Origin: CAJBIL01 sp049295655
GTDB lineage: Bacteria; Pseudomonadota; Gammaproteobacteria; Burkholderiales; Rhodocyclaceae
Reading direction: 5' to 3'
Length of the DNA: 23,458 nt
NCBI GenBank assembly: GCA_049295655.1
Contig: JBAQRB010000150.1
Coordinates: 1 to 23,458, forward strand
Notes under the pieces: generated by a model
Database searches by the model: none
What the model saw: the letters and a program-made list of their open reading frames with translations, nothing else
Told to the model about the DNA's origin: nothing
Shown here: one piece after another, positions 1 to 7,100 of the stretch
Position numbering within the stretch: position 1 is the stretch's first letter
Layout of the letters: each line of letters starts with the position of its first letter
Translations under genes and position numbers: made by a program

Positions 1-48
1 GCCGGTAGCGGCGAAGGGCAGCAGAAGGAGCAGGAGTCGAATTCGCAT
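1..48 (-). CDS. Start of a truncated exported protein (N-terminal signal peptide only)
   Basis: Reading the minus strand from the ATG at 48-46 gives 16 codons, MRIRLLLLLLPFAATG, before the window ends. This is a typical signal peptide start: two arginines followed by a leucine run and then small residues. An AAGG Shine-Dalgarno lies 8 bases before the ATG (GAAGGTCACTCG-ATG). The gene lies downstream of tRNA-Thr on the same strand, behind a terminator. Nothing of the mature protein is visible, so the function cannot be named. It could be a periplasmic or outer-membrane protein. Confidence 0.6.
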   Translation of the reverse strand, partial: MRIRLLLLLLPFAATG

Positions 49-85
49 CGAGTGACCTTCGTGGTGAGGCATGGCCGGCAGCCAG

Positions 86-112
86 AAAGCAAAAAGCCCA
101 ACCTTGTGGGCT
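86..112 (-). terminator. Intrinsic terminator downstream of tRNA-Thr
   Basis: On the minus strand the stem AGCCCA (112-107) pairs with TGGGCT (100-95) around a six-base loop and is followed by TTTTTGCTTT. It lies 20 bases beyond the 3' end of the tRNA and before the start of the truncated secreted protein, so it should end the tRNA transcript. Confidence 0.75.
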
Positions 113-132
113 GGGCTGAATGCTTGAATCGA

Positions 133-208
133 TGGTGCCGCTGACCGGAATCGAACTGGTGACCTTCGCATTACGAATGCGCTGCTCTACCAACTGAGCT
201 ACAGCGGC
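133..208 (-). tRNA. tRNA-Thr (anticodon CGU)
   Basis: The minus strand folds as a 76-nt cloverleaf. The acceptor stem is GCCGCTG/CAGCGGC with discriminator A, and CCA is encoded at 135-133. The D arm GCTC-AGTTGGTA-GAGC is standard. The anticodon loop TTCGTAA carries CGT at positions 34-36 and reads the Thr codon ACG. The T arm ACCAG-TTCGATT-CCGGT closes with a small mismatch. The D arm, anticodon arm and variable region are, from memory, the same as in E. coli thrW. A promoter lies just upstream and a terminator downstream, so it is probably a monocistronic transcript. Confidence 0.97.
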
Positions 209-220
209 AACAAGGCGCGG

Positions 221-249
221 ATTATACATATCCCCGGCGTGCGGATCAA
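221..249 (-). promoter_or_regulatory. Sigma-70 promoter of tRNA-Thr
   Basis: On the minus strand TTGATC (249-244) is followed after exactly 17 bases by a perfect TATAAT (226-221). The discriminator region after it (CCGCGCC) is GC-rich, as is usual for stable RNA promoters under stringent control. The tRNA 5' end is 13 bases beyond the -10. This promoter fills most of the gap between tonB and the tRNA. Confidence 0.85.
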
Positions 250-262
250 TTCTTTCAGCAGT

Positions 263-904
263 CTATTTTGGCGGGGGGGGATTCAGTATCTGCTGATCGA
301 CGATCGCAGGGCTTGCCGTTTCAGGCTTGAGCAAGGGGCGGTAGATCAATTCTATCGTCATGATAGCCCCCGTTGCGATTCCCTTCCTCTTCCCCGGTTC
401 AAATTTTGCCGCCTTGAAAGACTGGATTGCGCTTTCCTTGAACACCTCGGGCAGAGAGGAATTTTCCACTCTGACTAGATCGACATCGCCATTCGCGCTG
501 ATCCAGAGTTTCAGGATCAATGCTCCTCCTGCGGGTTCGTTGCGCAGTTCCGGCGGGTCGATCGGGATGCTATCGACCAGAATCTTCGGACGGACTTCCA
601 GTTCCTTTGCCTCACGGTAGCGCGAGAGACCAGCGTTTTCCTCTGCCTCCGGACTGCGCTGGGGGGGCGGGCTCGGTGCGAGCAGCGGGGAGGTTTTTGC
701 AGCCTCTCCGGTTTGGTGCGTCGGGGTTTCTGGTGTGCTGGATCCTTCGGAACGGCTGGTCGATCCGAGTTCGACCAGCAACACCGGCCGCTCTGTTGGA
801 CCGGCGAGGCCGGCAAGCGGGCGGTCGAGGCTGGCCAGCATCGCCAGGTGCAGCAGTATTGAAAGCAGCAAGAGCCCGGGCAGGGAGAGGCGTTCGGGTT
901 TCAT
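263..904 (-). CDS. TonB-like energy transducer, C-terminal TonB domain
   Basis: This encodes 213 residues. The N-terminus is short and basic (MKPERLSLPG) and is followed by one membrane helix (about residues 9-26, LLLLSILLHLAMLASL). Next comes a Pro/Ser/Glu-rich periplasmic linker (about 45-100). The C-terminal TonB-like fold carries GGALILKLWISANGDVDLV and a second strand, EVFKESAIQSFKAAKFEPG, typical of the TonB_C family. The protein would couple proton motive force to outer-membrane receptors, but no exbB or exbD is nearby. I prefer the ATG at 904. An in-frame TTG at 988 would add 28 hydrophilic residues with rare codons (TTA, CGA) ahead of the helix. No clear Shine-Dalgarno precedes the ATG. 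It is divergent from the pilus operon, so a link to pili is possible but unproven. Confidence 0.85.
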   Translation of the reverse strand: MKPERLSLPGLLLLSILLHLAMLASLDRPLAGLAGPTERPVLLVELGSTSRSEGSSTPETPTHQTGEAAKTSPLLAPSPPPQRSPEAEENAGLSRYREAKELEVRPKILVDSIPIDPPELRNEPAGGALILKLWISANGDVDLVRVENSSLPEVFKESAIQSFKAAKFEPGKRKGIATGAIMTIELIYRPLLKPETASPAIVDQQILNPPPPK

Positions 905-942
905 TGGCTGGAATCGTAACGCCAACCCGCCTGATCCTTGCT

Positions 943-957
943 GCCATTCGTGTGCCA
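943..957 (-). promoter_or_regulatory. Candidate sigma-54 promoter for the tonB-like gene
   Basis: The minus strand reads TGGCACACGAATGGC, with GG and GC dinucleotides at the correct -24/-12 spacing and one mismatch to TGGCAC-N5-TTGC. Transcription would start near 931, 27 bases before the preferred ATG at 904 and downstream of the alternative TTG at 988. A 15-base match with one mismatch can occur by chance, so this is weak. Confidence 0.3.
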
Positions 958-1042
958 GAAACTGCCGCTCGTCAGGATTGTTCGACAAGCGCCACCGGCC
1001 AATCTAGAGTGGGACACGGAAACAATCGAGAGGGGATGGGAA

Positions 1043-1450
1043 ATGGAACGGGTTCGCGGCTTTTCTTTGATTGAACTGATGGTGGTCGTGGCGATTGTCG
1101 GGATTCTTGCCAGCATCGCCATTCCCAGCTATCAGGACTACGTGACGCGCGGCCGCATTCCCGAGGCGACCAGCGGGCTGGCCGAGATGCGGCTGCGCAT
1201 CGAGCAGTATTATGCGGATAACCGGACTTACGTCGGCTACACCTGCACTGCGCCGGGGCAAACCGATGCCTTTGCCTTTACCTGTCCGACGCTGGCCGCC
1301 AACAGCTATCTTCTTCAGGCGGACGGCAATGCTTCCCGCAGCATGACGGGATTCTCTTACGCCATCAATCAGGCCAACGTCCGTACGTCGACCACGCCGT
1401 GGGGAAATAGCACCACCTGCTGGGTCAACGGCAGGGGCGGCACATGTTGA
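1043..1450 (+). CDS. pilE: Type IV pilus minor pilin PilE
   Basis: This encodes a 135-residue prepilin. The type III signal MERVRG is cleaved before FSLIELMVVVAIVGIL, giving a mature N-terminal Phe and Glu at +5, as needed for the prepilin peptidase PilD and for assembly. The family sequence AIPSYQDYVTRGRI follows the N-terminal helix. A globular domain follows with cysteines near the C-terminus (TTCWVNGRGGTC), likely the usual disulfide loop. The start at 1043 is supported by a GAGAGGGG ribosome site at 1028. Upstream in-frame codons would put charged sequence before the signal. It is the first gene of the six-gene pilus operon and overlaps fimT by 7 bases. In P. aeruginosa pilE lies at the far end of the corresponding cluster. 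PilE here is a minor pilin of the priming complex rather than the major subunit. Confidence 0.9.
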   Translation: MERVRGFSLIELMVVVAIVGILASIAIPSYQDYVTRGRIPEATSGLAEMRLRIEQYYADNRTYVGYTCTAPGQTDAFAFTCPTLAANSYLLQADGNASRSMTGFSYAINQANVRTSTTPWGNSTTCWVNGRGGTC

Positions 1451-1995
1451 CTCCCGGATCTCGCCAGCGCGGCGTGACGATGGCCGAAGTCATGATGGTG
1501 GTGGCCATCGTGGCGGTTCTGATGGCGATCGGCGTGCCCAGTCTGCAATCCTGGCTGGCCAAGTCGCGCCTTCAGCTGAAGACGGAAGCCGTTCTGAACG
1601 GAATGCAGTTCGCCCGCGGCGAGGCCTTGCGCCGGAATGCGCGGGTTTTCTATACGCTCGGTACGGATTCGTCCTGGTCCGTCGGCTGCGTGAACCTGGT
1701 GGCCGATAACGACGGCGACGGGGTTGCCGATTGCCCGGTGCTGATTCAGGCAAAACCGGCGGCGGAAGGGGGGGCGGGCGTTGTCGTCGCGATCACGCCA
1801 ACTGCGGCGACGACCGCCACATTCAATGCGCTTGGCCTGATTGCCGCCAATGCCGATGCCTCCGCAGCGATTACCCAGGTCGATTTCTCGGTGACCGGCA
1901 GCACGCAGACTTATCGGGTCCTGCTGTCGTCCGGAGGGCAGTCGCGGCTTTGCGATCCGGCGGTGACTACGACAGGAGACCCCAGGCTATGCTGA
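1444..1995 (+). CDS. fimT: Minor pseudopilin FimT (GspH/FimT family)
   Basis: This encodes 183 residues. The leader MLTPGSRQRG is followed by VTMAEVMMVVAIVAVLMAIGVPS: the +1 residue is Val rather than Phe, but Glu at +5 is kept. The next segment, LQSWLAKSRLQLKTEAVLNG and MQFARGEALRRN, is the GspH/FimT signature. A DNDGDGVADC stretch at about residues 87-96 fits a calcium-loop pattern (DxDxDGxxD). Cys pairs at the C-terminus may form a disulfide. The family contributes to pilus initiation and, in some species, DNA binding during transformation. The ATG at 1444 overlaps the pilE stop, with an AGGGGCGG ribosome site inside pilE. It overlaps pilV by 7 bases. Confidence 0.88.
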   Translation: MLTPGSRQRGVTMAEVMMVVAIVAVLMAIGVPSLQSWLAKSRLQLKTEAVLNGMQFARGEALRRNARVFYTLGTDSSWSVGCVNLVADNDGDGVADCPVLIQAKPAAEGGAGVVVAITPTAATTATFNALGLIAANADASAAITQVDFSVTGSTQTYRVLLSSGGQSRLCDPAVTTTGDPRLC

Positions 1996-2405
1996 TTCGA
2001 CCGCTGCAGCACCGATCTGGCGAGGGGGGCTTTTTGCTGATCGAGGCGCTCATTTCGATCCTGATTTTCTCGGTTGGCCTGATCGGCCTGCTCGGCTTGC
2101 AGGCCATGGCCATCAACAACACCCTGCACGGAAAATACCGTACGGACGCGAGTTACCTGGCGAACAGCATTGTCGGCCAGATGATGGTCGATCAGACCAA
2201 TGTGGCTGCTTACGCCGATGGCGCCAGCGTCTCGGCGAATCGGACGGCGTGGGATGCCGAAGTCGCTGCCGCTCTGCCCAATGCCTCGACCTCGGTGACG
2301 ATTGCCGGGGGCAGCGCGGTGACGGTGGTGGTGTCCTGGCGCAACGCCGACGAAAGCGTGGCCCAGCAGCATAACTACACGGCAATTGCCCAGGTGGTGT
2401 TCTGA
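1989..2405 (+). CDS. pilV: Type IV pilus minor pilin PilV
   Basis: This encodes 138 residues. The leader MLIRPLQHRSGEGG precedes FLLIEALISILIFSVGLIG, with Phe at +1 and Glu at +5. The IEALISILIFSVGLIGLLGLQ sequence is strongly typical of PilV, as is the following YLANSIVGQMM. The C-terminal part, VTVVVSWRNADE, matches the PilV strand pattern. The ATG at 1989 lies inside the fimT stop region and has GGAG about 10 bases upstream. A longer reading frame begins upstream inside fimT, but its extra residues are shadow sequence. PilV is part of the minor pilin complex that primes pilus assembly and sits at the tip with PilY1. Confidence 0.88.
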   Translation: MLIRPLQHRSGEGGFLLIEALISILIFSVGLIGLLGLQAMAINNTLHGKYRTDASYLANSIVGQMMVDQTNVAAYADGASVSANRTAWDAEVAAALPNASTSVTIAGGSAVTVVVSWRNADESVAQQHNYTAIAQVVF

Positions 2406-3568
2406 TGCGCACTCATTCAATTTCGACCGATCGTTGCAGCCGGGGGTTTACCCTCACCGAATTGATGGTCGGCGTGACGGTCGCCATGATCGGCCTGCTG
2501 GTGATCGCCGGCGTGCTGGAAAACGCCAACCGCCAGAAGCGGACAACCGCCAGCGGTGCCGATGCCCAGACGAGCGGTGCGATTGCCTCGCACATGATCG
2601 AAGCCGATGTCCGGATGGCGGGCTATGCAATGAATACGTCCGATCTGCTGGGCTGCGAGATCTATGCCTACGACGAGGGGGTATCGCCGGCGCGCAGTTT
2701 CGTCTTTACCGTCTCGCCGGCAGCCATCACGCCCGGAACGCCAAACGCTTATGGCACGCCGGATAACCTGACGATCACCTACGGTGCGTCCGATGTGGGG
2801 TTCAATGCGCCTCAACTGACCGACAACAACAACGGCACCAATGCCAACTACAAGGTCAACAACCGCTTCGGCTTCCACGAGGGGGATCTGATTGTCGCCG
2901 TCGAGGCGGTCGATCGCTACACGCCGGATGCGACCACCTTCGCGCCGACCAATGGCGCCAACGGATTCTGGGATTGCGTCCTCGGCCAGGTGACCGGGGT
3001 GCCCGGGACCCCGGGGCAGAGCGACAACATCATCCATAACAGCGGCAACTACAACAATGCGCTGGGGCAGACCGTACCGGCCCGCTACAACAAGCCGAGC
3101 GGCCTGGGAATCAGCCTGACGACTTCGGCCAAGATCTATAATCTCGGCGCCTTGCCGGTCAGCGTCACTTACGCCGTCAACACCGTCAATCAATTGACCC
3201 GTCTGAATACCGTCAGCGATACCGCTGCGCTCTCCATCGCAGAGAACGTCGTCATGCTGCGCGCCCGCTACGGGAAAGACACCGACGGCGATGGAAACAT
3301 CGACACCTGGGATCAGACGACGCCGACTTCGGCCGCGCTGTGGCAGCAGGTCATTGCGCTTCACTTCGCGGTGGTCGCCCGCAGCCATGCACGGGATGCC
3401 GCGCTGGTGACCGGCGCTTCGCTGCCGCTGTGGCCTGCCGCGACGATGGCCAGCGGCACGGTGATTGCCGCGCCGGCGCTCGTGCTGAGCGAAGAGCAAC
3501 GCCATTACCGCTACAAGGTATTTCACTCCCTCGTCCCGCTGCGCAACATGATCTGGGGGGCATCATGA
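2405..3568 (+). CDS. pilW: Type IV pilus minor pilin PilW
   Basis: This encodes 387 residues, the size usual for PilW. The leader MRTHSISTDRCSRG precedes FTLTELMVGVTVAMIGLLVI, with Phe at +1 and Glu at +5. The following HMIEADVRMAGY resembles the PilW family, in which early members carry a DLRMAGY-like motif. A DTDGDGNIDTW stretch near residue 293 fits a DxDxDGxxD calcium loop. The C-terminus, YRYKVFHSLVPLRNMIWG, is the common PilW ending. The start codon shares its A with the pilV stop (TGATG), so translation is coupled. PilW links PilX and PilY1 to the other minor pilins. Confidence 0.88.
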   Translation: MRTHSISTDRCSRGFTLTELMVGVTVAMIGLLVIAGVLENANRQKRTTASGADAQTSGAIASHMIEADVRMAGYAMNTSDLLGCEIYAYDEGVSPARSFVFTVSPAAITPGTPNAYGTPDNLTITYGASDVGFNAPQLTDNNNGTNANYKVNNRFGFHEGDLIVAVEAVDRYTPDATTFAPTNGANGFWDCVLGQVTGVPGTPGQSDNIIHNSGNYNNALGQTVPARYNKPSGLGISLTTSAKIYNLGALPVSVTYAVNTVNQLTRLNTVSDTAALSIAENVVMLRARYGKDTDGDGNIDTWDQTTPTSAALWQQVIALHFAVVARSHARDAALVTGASLPLWPAATMASGTVIAAPALVLSEEQRHYRYKVFHSLVPLRNMIWGAS

Positions 3569-4185
3569 AAAAGAGCGGCGCGCCCGAGCGTGGATTCATC
3601 CTGGTCGTTACGCTGGTCATCCTGGTGGCCATGACCTTGCTCGGCATCACGCTGGTGCGCAGCATCGATACGTCGACGCTGATCGCCACCAACCTCGGTT
3701 TCCGGAAATCCGCCGTCATGTCCGGTGACCGCGGCACGGAGGCCGCCATTGTCTGGCTGCAGAACAACAAGGCATCGCTGATCAACGATGTGCCGGCTTC
3801 GGGCTATTACGCGACCGAGCAGGCGGGAAGCGATTTTACCGGCAAGATAACGCCTGCCAGCAGCACGGACGATGTGAGCTGGATTGGCGCTTCCGGGTCG
3901 AGCCGCCGCGCCTTCGTGGTGGCGGGCGCCGACGTCGCCGGCAACCAGGTGGCGTACATCATCCAGCGCATGTGCGACCAGACCGGTTCCTACGTGGCGG
4001 GCGGAACGATCCAGTGCGCCACCAGTTCCTCATCGGTCAGCACCGGCGGTTCGCAAGGCAGTTCTTCCTACGGCAGCTACGCGATTACCGGGAAGACCAT
4101 GATCTACTACCGCATCACGACCCGCACGCAAGGGCTGCGCAATACGGAAAGCTTCATCCAGACCCAGGTGCTGGTTGAATATTAG
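3565..4185 (+). CDS. pilX: Type IV pilus assembly protein PilX
   Basis: This encodes 206 residues. The leader MKKSGAPERG is followed by FILVVTLVILVAMTLLGITL. Position +5 of the mature protein is Val, not Glu, as in the GspK-like tip subunits. The LIATNLGFRKSAVMSGDRGTEAA stretch matches PilX proteins. The ATG at 3565 overlaps the pilW stop as ATGA, with a GGGGGG run a few bases upstream acting as ribosome site. An upstream in-frame extension would run through pilW and is not real. PilX promotes assembly and aggregation and is expected to sit directly under PilY1, the next gene. Confidence 0.85.
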   Translation: MKKSGAPERGFILVVTLVILVAMTLLGITLVRSIDTSTLIATNLGFRKSAVMSGDRGTEAAIVWLQNNKASLINDVPASGYYATEQAGSDFTGKITPASSTDDVSWIGASGSSRRAFVVAGADVAGNQVAYIIQRMCDQTGSYVAGGTIQCATSSSSVSTGGSQGSSSYGSYAITGKTMIYYRITTRTQGLRNTESFIQTQVLVEY

Positions 4186-4194
4186 GAGGCTGTG

Positions 4195-7100
4195 ATGGAG
4201 AAAACCTTGAACCAGGCCCGCTGGGCCGGCTTCCTTGGCGCGGCGTTGCTGCTCGTGACGCCCGGGGCTTTTCCCGCGTCCAGTTTGACCATCTCCACCA
4301 CGCCGCTCGGCTCCGGTGCGGGGATCAGCGTCAAGCCCAACATGCTGTTCATTCTCGACGATTCGGGGAGCATGGCTTCGGATTACACCCCCGATTATGT
4401 CAATGATTCCGTTTGTCCATCCAATGTGGCCGCACCGGGCTCGACCTATTCCTGCGAACTGGGCGATGTGCTCTATAACGCGCCTGGATTCAACTCGCAA
4501 TACTACAACCCGGCCATCCGCTATTTGCCGCCGAAGGACGCCAGCGGAACCGAGTGGACGAATGCGTCGACCAGCGCCACCAAGGTCAATCCCTTTCTCA
4601 GCTCAACGACCAAGGATCTGACCAGCACCTACCTCAATCGCTACTGGTGCCAGAACAGCTCGGACGATCCGACCGGCGCGACGGCGGCAAACTGCCGGCA
4701 GAACACCACCCTTCCCGCCACGGGGTATTCCTATCCGGACGGCACCTACACGAACGCAAAAACCAAGAGTAACGGCAATCCTTATTACTACACCCTGAGC
4801 GGCCAGCCGAGCTGGTGCTCGAACAAGGCATTGACCACTTGCCAGAGCAAGCGCACGTCGACCTTCAAGTATCCGAAACTGGCCGCTGCCGCGTCGACTA
4901 CCGGTGTGGCGGCGTACCGGACTTTTTATGTTCTGCAGGCCGGGAATACCAGCGGCAGCAAAACGATCGACATTTCCTACAACGGTTCGGTGATCGCTTC
5001 TTTCTCGAAAAGCTATTCCACGAATTCGAAAAACAACCGCAACGATCTGGCGGATCAGGTGGTGGCATCGATCAATGGCGGCGGTACCTTTACGGCAACG
5101 CTTCTGGTCAGCGATACGAGCACCGGCGGCAGTGCCTGCGGCGACAGCAATACGGGGAAGTGCGCGCAGGTCAAGGTGACTGCGCCGGGCGGGGCGACCT
5201 CGACCAGCAACACCGATTACAACGGGAAGAATTTCAACCTGAGCCAGCCGACGGGCATCGATTTCAAGGATGGCACGGCGACGTTCGGAACAACCGGGGT
5301 TAACTATCTGGCGGCTGCGTCCGGCGTCGCCGTCGGGCGCGTCGACATCGTGCCGGCGACGACCTCCTATCCGAAGGGCAGCGCCCGTGCCGACTGCGCC
5401 GGGGCGACCTGCAACTATGCCGAGGAACTGCAGAATTTCGCCAACTGGTATTCGTTCTATCGAACCCGCATGCAGATGATGAAAACGGCGATCAGCCGTT
5501 CGTATGCCTCGCTGTCCGACACGGCGCCATCGAGTGGATACCGGGTCGGCTTGACCTTCATCAGTTCCGGCGCGAGCTCCGCCGAGATTTCCAGTTCGGG
5601 CGATAGCGCCTGCTGGACGACCAACAAAGCCTTGCAACTGCCGATCGCCGACTTCAATGTCGCCCAGAAGACGGCTTTCTATACCAATCTGTTTGCCGTC
5701 GCCACGTGCTCGTGGACGCCGCTACGCGGCGCCTTGTCGCGGGCCGGGCAGGTATATGCCGGCGTGAGCACGCTGACCGGAGCCAGCGACCCGGACCCGG
5801 TTCAATACTCCTGTCAGCAGAACTTCACCTTCCTGTCGACCGATGGCTACTGGAACAGCGACATCGAGGACAGCAGCTATGGCCCGAAGGATACGAGCGG
5901 AAACGATGTCGGCGATCAGGACGGCTCGGCCACCAGCTACCAGAAGGACGCGCAGGCCAAGAGCAATACCCTGGCTGACGTAGCGCTCTACTACTACAGC
6001 ACCGACTTGCGCCCGGCAATGACCGACGACGTGCCGGTTTCCGCCAAGGATCAGATCAGCAAGCAGCATATGGTGACTTTCACGATGGGGCTCGGCGTCG
6101 ATGGCGCGTTGACCTATTCCAGCGACTACGAGTCCGGCGGTTCAGCCGATTACACCGCGATTGGCCAGGGAACCAAGGACTGGGGGGATCCGATTGCCAA
6201 TTCGACGGATGCCCGCATCGACGATCTCTGGCATGCGGCCGTGAATGGCCGCGGCAAGTATTTCTCCGCGGCCGATCCGGTTCAGGTCGTCAGCTCCCTC
6301 GAGGAGTCGCTGCTCGGCATGACGGCAATGACCGGCTCCTCGGCAGCGGCAGCGACGTCGAACCTGGAGCCGGTGGCCGGCGACAACTATGCCTATGTGG
6401 CGAGCTATGTCACCCAGACCTGGGAAGGCAATATCGAGGCGAGGGTCATCGATCTGGCGACCGGCGAGCTTGGCACGACGGCGGTCTGGTCGGCGCAAGC
6501 CCTGCTCGATGCGAAAGCGGCGCGCACGCTTTACGGATTTGACAGTGCCATTGCGGGGACGGACAAGAAGTTTTCCCTGACCTGGGCCAATGCGCAGGCC
6601 AAAGGCTGGGACGGCAGTGTGAGCGGCAAGGATTATTTCAACCCGGTGCAGGTGCCGCAGTGCGCAACGATCAGCAACTGCCCCGGCGCGACCAAGGCCA
6701 ATCTTTTTTCCTACCTGATGGGGGGGGCGGACAGCACCTCGAACGGATCCTACCGGGCGAGAGCCCACGTGCTGGGCGATATCGTCAGCACGCAGCCGGT
6801 CTATGTGAAAAAGCCGTCGTTCGGCTATACGGACAGCGGTTACGATACTTTCAAGACTTCAACGCGCAAGGCGATGGTTTATGTCGGCGCCAACGACGGT
6901 TTCCTGCATGCGTTCGATGCCAATAGCGGCGAGGAGGACTGGGCATTCATGCCGAGTGCGGTACTCCCGAATCTCCATGATCTGGCCAGCACTTCCTATG
7001 CCCATCGCTATCTGGTCGACGGTGTGCTCACGGTCGGCGATGTCCTGGTCGGCTCGACCTGGAAGACCGTCCTCGTCGGGGGGCTCAATAGCGGCGGCAA

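Noticed and set aside
133..260. tRNA-Thr as an integration site for a mobile island
   Set aside because: No integrase and no second copy of the tRNA 3' end is in view.
978..1006. Possible sigma-70 promoter for pilE (TTGTTC with AATCTA)
   Set aside because: The spacing is 17, but the -10 matches consensus at only two positions.
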